Of a stretch of DNA of 64,000 nt, positions 17,884 to 25,976 are shown in pieces. Each line of letters begins with the position of its first letter. Positions within the stretch are counted from its first letter, which is position 1. The notes under the pieces were generated by a model, which ran no database searches, was not told the origin of the DNA, and saw only the letters and a program-made list of their open reading frames with translations. Source of the stretch: Methanothrix sp. (GTDB taxonomy: Archaea > Halobacteriota > Methanosarcinia > Methanotrichales > Methanotrichaceae); contig NZ_JADJJX010000001.1 of the NCBI RefSeq assembly GCF_016706325.1, positions 372,001 through 436,000 on the forward strand. Direction: 5' to 3'. The position numbers and the translations under genes were made by a program.

Positions 17884-17942
17884 ATGCTGCCCGCTCCTCT
17901 GAAAAAAATCAAAAAGAGAAATTCTTCGCTTGAGCCATTACA

Positions 17943-18485
17943 TTAGCTAATCGTCAGTGTCTTAATTATCTGAGTGGTGTTATTCTCATCAAATGAAGAC
18001 ACCATCAAAATATAAGTTCTGCTATCCAGATTCCAGACAGAGATATTATAGATTCCACCGGGCACCCGCTCGCTTTCATTCGCCGCTTTCATTGTGGTGA
18101 CGCTGACATTTCTGCCCCGGCTATCAAGAGCAGTCCATTGGCCGATCTCTCTGTGGCCTTCCTCTCCCACTGCCTCTATCCCTGCAGCCTGCAAGAGCCC
18201 GGACAAAGCGTCTGGGTTCATCATACTGAGGATTTTATCGAATATAGTCATTACAGATACATAGGCAGATCCGGCCTGTGCCGTATCGGAGATGGTGATA
18301 TCATTGGAGATCATTCCTTTGCTGCTGTCATCAAATCTGTTGCTGACAATCTCGAAGCTTGGCCCCAGGTCGATGAAGAGGCTCTTATCGCAGACTGTCG
18401 AGACATTCAATTCCAGAGCCGGCACAGGCAGAGCAGGGCAGACCAGCATAAAGATGGCAGCCAGAAGAGCAGTAGAAGATCTCAT
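17943..18485 (-). CDS. Exported protein, paralogue of the one at 13725-14300
   Basis: About 180 residues from ATG 18485, which has AAGGAG 8 nt upstream; an in-frame GTG at 18503 lies before that ribosome site. A signal peptide (about 4-23, ending VPAL) is followed by a beta-rich domain with no known motif. Conserved segments shared with the paralogue are listed there. It lies convergent to the TPR gene, with a 59-bp gap. Confidence 0.65.
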   Translation of the reverse strand: MRSSTALLAAIFMLVCPALPVPALELNVSTVCDKSLFIDLGPSFEIVSNRFDDSSKGMISNDITISDTAQAGSAYVSVMTIFDKILSMMNPDALSGLLQAAGIEAVGEEGHREIGQWTALDSRGRNVSVTTMKAANESERVPGGIYNISVWNLDSRTYILMVSSFDENNTTQIIKTLTIS

Positions 18486-18899
18486 ATTCACAACTCCTTC
18501 CACATGTTTGGCAACTAATAATATAAGGCTTTTATGAAACTGCGGTGAAATATGGGTCGTGAGCCTCTAATGGGTTTGAGTTTTGTAATATGGAAAAGTC
18601 AAGAGTTCCTGCAAGCTCCAGACATGATCGATTAAGCCAGCTTGCTTCGCGGGACTATTGAACTTCGTTATGCCCATCTCATTTCTATATTTTAGAGCAC
18701 GATGCTTTCGGCAGTAGTTGAAGTGCGCGAAATATAGGGTCATTTGGTTATTCAATTCTGCAGTCTCCTTAGAGAAACCTATGGTTTTCCTTGATATGCG
18801 GTTATTATCTTGTCTGCATGTCAGGTTTTGCCGTTCAATGTAGCTGGTAGATATCATTTTGTGGTCTATATCTTTGCCAAATATGATTCTCTTGACCAC

Positions 18900-18905
18900 T
18901 TTTTT
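18900..18905 (-). other. Second A6 run (A AAA AAG) at a frame change in the transposase
   Basis: The zero frame reads CTA AAA AAG, the classical phase of a bacterial slippery heptamer; a -1 slip leads into GTG GTC AAG, the frame of the C-terminal segment. Alternatively an original A7 run lost one A. Confidence 0.5.
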
Positions 18906-19239
18906 AGTCTACCGTTGACCCTCATTTTAATGACTTGAGCATATTGTAATAGTTCATCTACGATTAATTTAGGACTTCGAGGTCGCCCTCGCTTGCCTGT
19001 TGGTGCGAACGGCTGTAGTTTTCCATATTGCTTTCGAAGAGCTGCTGCATATAGTCTTAATCCATCTGTCACAAAGAGCGGCATTGATCTGAGTCTTTTG
19101 GCAGTATTTGAAACGAGCTGATCTGCATTTTCCTGAGATCGCTCACCGATAACATGTGAAAGCACCAACCTGCAATTTGCAGCCATGCTTATCCAGATCC
19201 AAGTTCCTTTATCTTCGTATTCACCTTCTCTGGGTAGTG

Positions 19240-19245
19240 TTTTTT
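19240..19245 (-). other. Candidate -1 frameshift site (A6C) in the IS1 transposase
   Basis: On the minus strand GGGG is followed by six A and CAC. The upstream segment reads ...VGKK in the zero frame; a -1 slip gives ...KKTLPREGE, matching the downstream segment. Position and motif match the A6C site known in IS1. Confidence 0.6.
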
Positions 19246-19728
19246 CCCCACAAAAGTCCATGCCTCGTCCATCTCTACCTTTGGGGTCTCTACATCCTTC
19301 AAGACAACTTCATTGACTTTTTCACTATGCTTTGCTGCTTTCGAGATCCAAGTGCTTACAGTAGATGGTTTTGACTCAAGGATCTCAGCTATTCCTAAGA
19401 CACTCATTCCACGCATGGCCATTTTTAGAGCCAGCTTGATCTTTTCTTCGTTTGTTCTTGTGTCATAGAATGCAGTGTTAGTTCTATCACAGAATCTGGT
19501 ACCACATGTGTGGCAAATATATTTCCTGACCTTGCCGGAGCTTATCTTGTAAGTTCCGTACACAGTGACGTTTCCTTTCCCAGCAATTCCAAATAGATTG
19601 CACTGCTCATTCGGGCATGCTACATCCAAGAATCGAGGCTTTGGACCTCTTTTGCCCATTTTGCTACACCCCATGTAGCATATAGGAATAGGTTATATAA
19701 ATAACAGCCGATTGTAGATTCACGACCC

Positions 19729-21008
19729 GCTTTGCCGAAGGTGATGTAATAGTCATTGCTGCAAGCACACATACTGCATTAGATGAACTGCTGCAGCGCA
19801 TTGATAATATTATCCCATCCTTCAAACAGCATGCTGAAACACATGATTTCTCCATGCCTCAAATTGGGCTTGCAAAGACCGTATTATCTGATAATGATTC
19901 GCACCCAGACGGCACAATAGAAATAATCATTTCAAAATCGCCCGCGAGAGCCATCTCAAGGATCCGTAATCGATCGATCGCAATAATAGGCGGAACAACC
20001 GCCTCACTTCTGCAAATGTGGGAGAGGAGAGGTAAACGACTCCAAGATCTGCAAGTATCAAAGCTAGTTATAGATGAAGCTAGTATGATGGTGTTCCCAC
20101 ACTTCTTGGCGCTGGCAACTTTGATCGATATCAATAGTGGAGAAATTATGTTGGCAGGAGATCATCGACAGCTAGCTCCTATTGTAGCTCATGATTGGGA
20201 GAATGAAGATCGCCCTCCGGTTATTTTGTATCAACCATTTACTAGCGCATATGAGGCGATTCAAAATATTGAATCTAAAGTTTCAAATTCAGCTGTGGCT
20301 CAAAATGCTCTCCGATACACTCATCGCTTGCCTGCCGAGATAAGAGAGCTAATCAGTCGGCTATACAGATTAGACAATATAGAACTCGAAGGGAGACCAC
20401 AAGAGCAGTATCCATTAGAATTACTAGAAAATGGCTGGGAAAAAATATGGGAGACAGAAACAGGTCTCTATCTTGTAACTCATAATGAAAGGGAATCAAA
20501 GCTAAGCAACGAGGCTGAGCTGGCCATTGTAGAGCAAATCCTTGCATCTAGTGGCGTTCAACCGGCTGATTCCATTGCCATTGTAACTCCTCACCGTGGA
20601 CAGCGTGGTCTATTGAAGAGGCGCCTTGAACAATTTATGGGTATGGATGGCCCGTTGCACATTATCGATACAGTTGAGCGCCTTCAGGGGGGGCAGAGAC
20701 AGACTATTATCGTCTCTGCAACAGAGAGTGACCCTTCGGCTATAAGCACCAATGCAGAGTTTATTCTAGATCTTAGGCGTTCAAATGTCGCATTTTCACG
20801 CGCAAGAATGAAGCTTATTGTTATATGTTCTGAGTTTTTATTAGACTATATACCAGCCCAGTTTGAGCACTATGAATCAACTTTGCTATGGAAATCTCTT
20901 AGGACGCTTTGTTCGACCGAGGTTATGAGCACAGAATTGGAAATCAATGATAATATTTATATTGTGCGAATATTTACATACACCCCACCATTAGATGATA
21001 TAAATTAA
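19729..21008 (+). pseudogene. SF1 (UPF1/DNA2-like) helicase, 5'-truncated at the IS end
   Basis: The frame is open right from the IS boundary (FAEGDVIVIAASTHTALDELL...), so the first residues, including the Walker A motif, are missing. The remainder (about 425 residues) shows motif II LVIDEASMM, motif III LAGDHRQLAPIV, a motif V region DTVERLQGGQRQTIIV and motif VI NVAFSRARMKLIV, the signature of UPF1/DNA2/RecD-like SF1B helicases. Without Walker A it cannot hydrolyse ATP. A start at ATG 19854 would give a 384-residue product, but that would still lack the ATP-binding loop. It precedes a C5 methyltransferase, a pairing seen in several restriction-type systems. Confidence 0.75.
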
Positions 21009-21040
21009 AGTCGATACGAATCTATGGAGTGAAGCTTAGC

Positions 21041-22042
21041 ATGAGTAGGCCTATAGCCATTGGGTTGTTTTCTGGAGCAGGAGGGCTTGATATTGGGCTA
21101 GAGAACGCGGGATTCAAGTTCCGTGCCTCTGTAGAACTCGATCCTGTGAGATGCGAAACCCTTAGGCTGAGCCGCAAAGGCTGCCCGGTCCTGTGCGAAG
21201 ACATTCGAGCGATATCTAGCGAGCGCATCAAGTCTGCTTCCTTTATTGACGAAGTAGATCTTGTTGCAGCTGGGCCGCCATGCCAGCCATTTTCAAAGCT
21301 TGCATACTGGATGACAGAGGGCAAGGTAAAAGATGCCAATAAGGCTGATCTAATATTCCAGCCAGTCAGGCTCGCTCGAGAGCTTAATGCTAGAGCAGTC
21401 TTTATTGAGAATGTGCCAGGCCTTTGCTATAGACATGCTAAACCGCTTTTAGATTTACTCCTAAAAAAGCTGGAATCCGCAGGATATTCCACCACCTGGG
21501 CCGTGGTCAATGCTGCAGATTATGGTGTCCCTCAACTTAGAAAGCGGCTGATAATAATTGGAATGCAGGATATTATCCCTCGGATACCCGATCCGACCAT
21601 CACAAATGGCAACTTTATGACAGCAGGAGATGCCATTGGTGATCTGGATAATGGTAGTGCGGATGACGCGGAGCTAATTGGAGGTAAGCATGGAAAGCTT
21701 CTCCAGCTCATTCCACCGGGAAAGAATTATATTCATCTTACCGATCGGGGAGACGGAATCCCACATTTCAGATATCGATCAAGATATTGGAGCTTCCTGC
21801 TCAAGCTTTCGCCAGATCTTCCATCTTGGACCATCCCTGCCCAGGCGGGTTCGTATACAGGGCCTTTTCACTGGAGAAGCAGAAAACTCCGGATCTTAGA
21901 ACTCAAGAGGCTTCAGACCTTCCCTGATGATTGGACATTTTGCGGATCTGATACAATGATTAGGAGACAAATTGGTGATGCTGTTCCGCCCCTGCTCGCT
22001 CAGCGACTTGGAGAAGAGATAATAAAGCAGCTGAATGAGTGA
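21041..22042 (+). CDS. DNA (cytosine-5) methyltransferase
   Basis: The 333-residue protein has the C5-methyltransferase motifs: I FSGAGGLDIGLE, IV GPPCQPFS with the catalytic Cys, VI ENVPGL, VIII PQLRKRLIIIG (the QxRxR type) and X RRQIGDAVPP. It would methylate cytosine at an unknown recognition site using SAM. An in-frame GTG at 21029 is an alternative start. It follows the broken helicase by 32 bp and now has no intact restriction partner beside it. Confidence 0.9.
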   Translation: MSRPIAIGLFSGAGGLDIGLENAGFKFRASVELDPVRCETLRLSRKGCPVLCEDIRAISSERIKSASFIDEVDLVAAGPPCQPFSKLAYWMTEGKVKDANKADLIFQPVRLARELNARAVFIENVPGLCYRHAKPLLDLLLKKLESAGYSTTWAVVNAADYGVPQLRKRLIIIGMQDIIPRIPDPTITNGNFMTAGDAIGDLDNGSADDAELIGGKHGKLLQLIPPGKNYIHLTDRGDGIPHFRYRSRYWSFLLKLSPDLPSWTIPAQAGSYTGPFHWRSRKLRILELKRLQTFPDDWTFCGSDTMIRRQIGDAVPPLLAQRLGEEIIKQLNE

Positions 22043-22158
22043 TAGTCTTGGCTGATATAGCAGAAAGCCTACTTTCCTGGTTTCAGGATCATAAAAGAAC
22101 TCTGAAAAACCTCTTTTAATCGATAACTATGAATATTGTTATTAATATATAATGTTTC

Positions 22159-22650
22159 ATGAGAAGCCTCACTGATTTTGCCCTTCGTCTGGAATACGAA
22201 CGGGTCAAAGATCTTGGTGATGAGCTGGTCGATATTGGGGGTAGATTGAATTGGGAAGAGTTCAGACCGCTGCTTGAAGCTATGTATAAGAACAATATCG
22301 AACGCGGCGGCTGACCACATCTCGATGTGATCGTGATACTCAAGTCTCTTTTCATTCAACAGCTTTACAGCCTATCCGATGAGCAGCTTTAACGGGAAAT
22401 TGCCGATCGCATCTCGTTTAGAGTGTTTCTTGGCACAACGGAGATTGTTCCAGATTCCACAACAATATGGAAGTTCAGAGAACGCCTTGCTGAGACCGGT
22501 ACAGACCAGAAAATATGGGCTGGGATGCAAAGGCAACTTGATGCCATGAAACTCAAGGTGCAAAAAAGGAATCATGCAGGATGCCACATTCATAACCGCT
22601 GGTCCTGGCCATGCCAAAGCAGATACTCCTCGTGGCGATGAAAGGCCTCC
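22159..22650 (+). pseudogene. IS5-type transposase remnant (N-terminal part)
   Basis: From ATG 22159 the sequence reads SLTDFALRLEYERVKDLGD...NIERGG, then TGA in place of Arg (22312-22314), then HLDVIVILKSLFIQQLYSLSDEQL, a TAA, and REIADRISFRVFLG...PDSTTIWKFRERLAETG, the typical N-terminal pattern of IS5-family transposases. Near 22565 a one-base deletion shifts the frame into IMQDATFITAGPGHAKAD. The C-terminal catalytic half is absent. Two nonsense mutations and one frameshift make it dead. Confidence 0.8.
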
Positions 22651-23279
22651 CTGCGGAAGAAGAGATAAAAGTACTTAAAGACAGATAGATCTCCAGTCTT
22701 CTCGATACAGGCGATCATATGAGGAAGGTTCACCTCATAGTAGGAGTCCATGGTGAAGCTGGAGTCCTCATGGTAGAGCCTCCACAGCCGCCCATTGGTC
22801 AGGATCGCCCACTTGGGAGGGGTCGCCCGCAGATAGTTGTCGATCTGAAAGCTGGGGTTGGTCATCTCCCGCAAGGCCCTTCCCTGCTGGCTCTTGTCCA
22901 AGGCTATATTCCAGGCCTTGGCATCCCCCACTGCCACAGACCTCTTGTAAAAGTCCTCCGCCCCCTTATGGGCATAAGCCTCATCCAATGCTTGGGCATG
23001 GGGAAAGAAGGCATAATCAGGCTTCAAGGGATCGTGATGTAGGCTCTCCTGGACGCCATAATGATGGCCCAGAGCATCCAGGACCGGGCGGATCCAGTTA
23101 TGCTCCAGATCTGCCTCAACGTACCGGGGGAGGTTCTTCTCCTTTTCAAAGAATTTATCCCTTATCCTGCGGTAGGCAAGAGCAAGACCGCTTTCATCTT
23201 CCCACTCCGCTGACTTCTGGATCATGCTTTCCAGGTAATGGTTGGAAAAGAGATTACTGTTGTTGAAAACATCCTCCAT
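22651..23279 (-). pseudogene. N-terminal fragment of a type IIG/Eco57I-like restriction enzyme
   Basis: From ATG 23279 (AGGAAG upstream) the protein shows KPDYAFFP and, about 40 residues on, AVGDAKAW, the PD...DxK nuclease arrangement of the N-terminal domain of Eco57I/type IIG enzymes, then the typical ATPPKWAILTNGRLWRLYH. It is cut after FFRREAF where the IS5 remnant begins, so the methylase and specificity parts are lost. About 209 residues remain. It cannot be an active restriction-modification enzyme. Confidence 0.7.
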
Positions 23280-23384
23280 TTTTATGCTTCCTGATGCCTG
23301 CAATTTCGCTTCCCTCGATCCAGGTTGATCCCCTCTCCACCAAAAAGCTTTTGGATGACTCCTCCTGGATGTGCAGCCCAAAAT

Positions 23385-23752
23385 CAGATGCACAATCCCG
23401 GTCGGTTTGGCCCTCTCATATAACTTCCCATCCAAGGTCAAGAGGTGAGCGGCACAAGAGCTGCCCCGGCGAGAAATAAAGAGGCTTGGAAGGCGATCTT
23501 GTTTTCGATTGAGATCTCAATTGCCTCCACTGCCAGCTCTTCTCCCCTGAGAAGCTCGCAGGCTCGGGCGATAAATCTCTGACAATTTTTAAATGATTTC
23601 GGCAAAAGCTCCAGACTCTCGCCTAAGAGGAGCACCTGTTTCCAGACAACACTCCCCGCCTCGGCCATGGCAAGGTCAAGTGTGATCAGGTCAGATCCTG
23701 CTGCTGCAACCATTGCCTTTTTGGATGGCTCCTCTTTGAAGGCTCGCGGTGT
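23385..23752 (-). pseudogene. VapC-like PIN-domain toxin remnant
   Basis: The first segment (ending near 23470) reads AFKEEPSKKAM...ITLDLAMAEAGSVVWKQVLL, a PIN-domain middle; the C-terminal part AAHLLTLDGKLYERAKPTG follows in another frame, explained by loss of one base in the G run near 23468. The N-terminal strand with the first catalytic Asp is missing. No VapB antitoxin gene is seen next to it. Confidence 0.55.
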
Positions 23753-23759
23753 ATAAAAT

Positions 23760-24102
23760 CTGTTGAAGTTAGGATGCCATTATATCGGGTTCAGCAGGGT
23801 GAGACTGAAGAGTCAGACATCCCAATTGATAATGATTCCTTATTGCCTGACGGGCCGCGGTATCATATGCCCCAAAGATTGAGGCTATTGCCTCATTTAA
23901 TTCGATCCCTCTCCGATACCCGGAACCGGCAAGTCAAATAGATCCAGCAGAGATCCAATCGCCATGACCAGGAGACCAAATGGGTTGCAGCAGGGCTACT
24001 TCGACTCCTCTAGATGCAGATGTGAATTCAATAGATCTTGGGCTATCTATATGATCTAATTTCTATAAAACAAAAAGAATAGCCTGCAGACTCTCTCCGC
24101 CA
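23760..24102. other. Intergenic region, no gene seen
   Basis: About 340 bp of mixed composition between the VapC remnant and a tiny membrane gene. No open frame with recognisable content, no repeat and no RNA structure stands out. Confidence 0.4.
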
Positions 24103-24198
24103 TCAGAACAGGCTGGCCAAGAATACGAGGGGCACAATAAACATCACTATGAAACCTATAAGCATCAATCCAATTGCCAGACCATTTCCACCTGCCAT
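24103..24198 (-). CDS. 31-residue membrane peptide
   Basis: ATG (24198-24196) is preceded by AGGAGG at 7 nt, one of the best ribosome sites in the window. The product MAGGNGLAIGLMLIGFIVMF... is a single hydrophobic helix ending SLF before TGA at 24105-24103. TAATTAATAT at 24241-24250 is a plausible TATA box. The function is unknown; the start signals make it a real candidate in spite of its size. Confidence 0.5.
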   Translation of the reverse strand: MAGGNGLAIGLMLIGFIVMFIVPLVFLASLF

Positions 24199-24408
24199 GA
24201 AGATCCTCCTACTTTCTTTGGCTACTGCTTGGAAGAGGTGATATTAATTACTATCGGATAGGCATCCATCCCAAGCTCCCATAAATCACCTTCCCCACCA
24301 GATCCGTCGCTCAAAGATCCCTGCTCCTATCAATCTTAAATAACCGGTCCCCGATCCCATCTGCACAAGGTTTATTTAATTTAACCATCAGGAGAATTTC
24401 AGCAAATT

Positions 24409-24927
24409 ATGAGGAATGCTATGCGACTTTCCATGGATTTAGAGCTTCAGGATGTTCCCGGCCAACTGCTCTTGGCTATGCAACCCTTGAGCGATAACAA
24501 GGCCAACATCATCAGTGTGGTCCACCACAGGGATCGAAAAACCCCCCGGGGCATGATCCCGGTTCGATTCATTGTGGAGATGGATCGCTCAAGAATCGAG
24601 GCGGTAAAGGCCAGGCTCAAGGAGAGCGGGATCTCTGTGGTGCGTGCAGGCGAGGACCGATTCATTGAGTCAGTATCTGTGGTGCTGGTAGGCCATGTTC
24701 TGGACAGCGACCTGGGAGATACCATAAACCGGATCGACTCCACCGGCTTTGCCGAGGTGATGGACCTCTCCCTGACCATGCCAGGAGTGAGTGAGCACTC
24801 CTCCGCCTATCTCAAGATTCGCGCTACAGGCAAGGCTGAGATCCACAAGGCTTTGACTATTCTGCGCAATGTGGGCGAGGAGAAGAAGCTGCTCGTGATC
24901 GAGCCCATTGAGATGGAGGCAGTATGA
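24409..24927 (+). CDS. ACT-domain regulatory protein
   Basis: The 172-residue protein begins with an ACT-type domain (LELQDVPGQLLLAMQPLSDNKANIISVVHHR), which binds amino acids, and has a second alpha/beta half (ESVSVVLVGHVLDSDLGDTINRID). It overlaps homoserine dehydrogenase by 4 nt (ATGA). In methanogens such stand-alone ACT proteins sit beside hom and probably give allosteric feedback control of it; the ligand is likely threonine or another aspartate-family amino acid (inferred). Confidence 0.85.
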   Translation: MRNAMRLSMDLELQDVPGQLLLAMQPLSDNKANIISVVHHRDRKTPRGMIPVRFIVEMDRSRIEAVKARLKESGISVVRAGEDRFIESVSVVLVGHVLDSDLGDTINRIDSTGFAEVMDLSLTMPGVSEHSSAYLKIRATGKAEIHKALTILRNVGEEKKLLVIEPIEMEAV

Positions 24928-25931
24928 GAGATGTTAAAATCTCCCTGGTGGGCTTTGGCATAGTGGGGCACGGGGTGGTTGATGTCCTCAGCAGAAAGAG
25001 GGAGCTTCTCCGCGAGATGGGCCTGAACCTGAGGCTGGTCAGCGTCACCGATCACACCGGCACAGTGACATCCGAGGATGGAGTGGATGCCAAAAAGATA
25101 CTGGGCGAGAGGACACTGGCCAATGTGGCCACATCGAGCATGAAGGGGAAGGAGGCCATAGATGCCATAGACTCCGACCTGATGATCGAGGTCACCCCCA
25201 CCAACATCGTCCACGGCCAGCCGGGGCTGGGCCATATGGAGGCCGCCCTCGCCTCGGGCAAACATGTGGTGACATCCAACAAAGGGCCACTGGTGGTATC
25301 CTACGGCCGCCTGAAGAAGCTGGCTGAGGACAATGGCGTAATGCTCAAGTTCGAGGCCACCGTCGGCGGCACAATGCCTCTGATCAGCCTGGTTGAGCGC
25401 ACACTGGTGGGCAATGCCATCCTGGGCGTCCGGGGCATATTCAATGGCACCTGCAACTATATTCTCACCCGCATGGCCGAGGAGGGCATACCCTATGCCC
25501 ACGCCCTGAGCGAGGCTCAGGATATGGGAATCGCCGAGGCCGACCCCAGCTACGATGTGGAGGGGGTGGATACAGCAGGAAAGGTGGTCATACTGGCCAA
25601 CTCTCTGTTCGATATGAATATCAAGTACTCCGATGTTGATGTGACCGGCATAACAGGAGTGACCCCCGAAGCCCTTGCTCTGGCCAAGAAGAGGGGATAT
25701 GCCATAAAGCTGATCGGGGATGTGCCCGCTCTGACCGTCCGGCCCACACTGGTGCCCATGGACAGCCCCCTGGCTGTGGCCGGGACTTTAAACTCCGCTG
25801 CTATATACACCGATCTCTCCGGGACGATCACTGTCTCCGGCCTTGGTGCAGGCTCCATCGAGACGGCCTCTGCCATTCTAACCGATATCACCAGCATTTA
25901 CAGGACCAAGCGGATAGATGCCATATTCTAG
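24924..25931 (+). CDS. hom: Homoserine dehydrogenase
   Basis: The 335-residue enzyme reduces aspartate semialdehyde to homoserine in threonine/methionine synthesis. The N-terminal NAD(P) motif is GFGIVGHGVVDVL; the catalytic-domain signatures are NGTCNYILTRM and DPSYDVEGVDTAGK, with the lysine of the active site. It lacks the C-terminal ACT domain present in longer bacterial forms, consistent with the separate ACT protein encoded upstream. Confidence 0.95.
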   Translation: MRDVKISLVGFGIVGHGVVDVLSRKRELLREMGLNLRLVSVTDHTGTVTSEDGVDAKKILGERTLANVATSSMKGKEAIDAIDSDLMIEVTPTNIVHGQPGLGHMEAALASGKHVVTSNKGPLVVSYGRLKKLAEDNGVMLKFEATVGGTMPLISLVERTLVGNAILGVRGIFNGTCNYILTRMAEEGIPYAHALSEAQDMGIAEADPSYDVEGVDTAGKVVILANSLFDMNIKYSDVDVTGITGVTPEALALAKKRGYAIKLIGDVPALTVRPTLVPMDSPLAVAGTLNSAAIYTDLSGTITVSGLGAGSIETASAILTDITSIYRTKRIDAIF

Positions 25932-25976
25932 GCATTCCAGAAAATAAAAAAAAAACATGCCAATGACCGGGTAAGA

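Larger units (their letters stand above)
18567..19674 (-). pseudogene. IS1-family transposase in three frames
   Basis: From ATG 19674 the first segment holds the zinc ribbon (CPNEQCNLFG, CHTCGTRFC) and an HTH, reaching EMDEAWTFVGKK. The second segment continues GEYEDKGTWIWISMAANCRL after a -1 shift at the A6C run 19240-19245. The third continues VVKRIIFGKDIDHK...YCRKHRAL after another -1 shift at the A6G run 18900-18905. Reading all three gives a full IS1-type transposase of about 365 residues. IS1 elements are known to use -1 frameshifting at an A6C site, so the first shift may be programmed; the second could be programmed or a deletion. TTATATAA at 19693-19700 is a likely promoter. The stop TAG lies inside the left inverted repeat. 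Confidence 0.75.
18554..19728 (-). mobile_element. IS1-family insertion sequence, 1175 bp
   Basis: The element is bounded by imperfect inverted repeats starting GGGTCGTGA: left 18554-18574, right 19708-19728 (16 of 21 positions match). It carries a transposase with an N-terminal zinc-ribbon part and a DDE-type part. The flanking bases show no 8-9 bp target duplication, and the right end cuts directly into a helicase reading frame, so the ends have probably been involved in a deletion after insertion. Confidence 0.8.
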
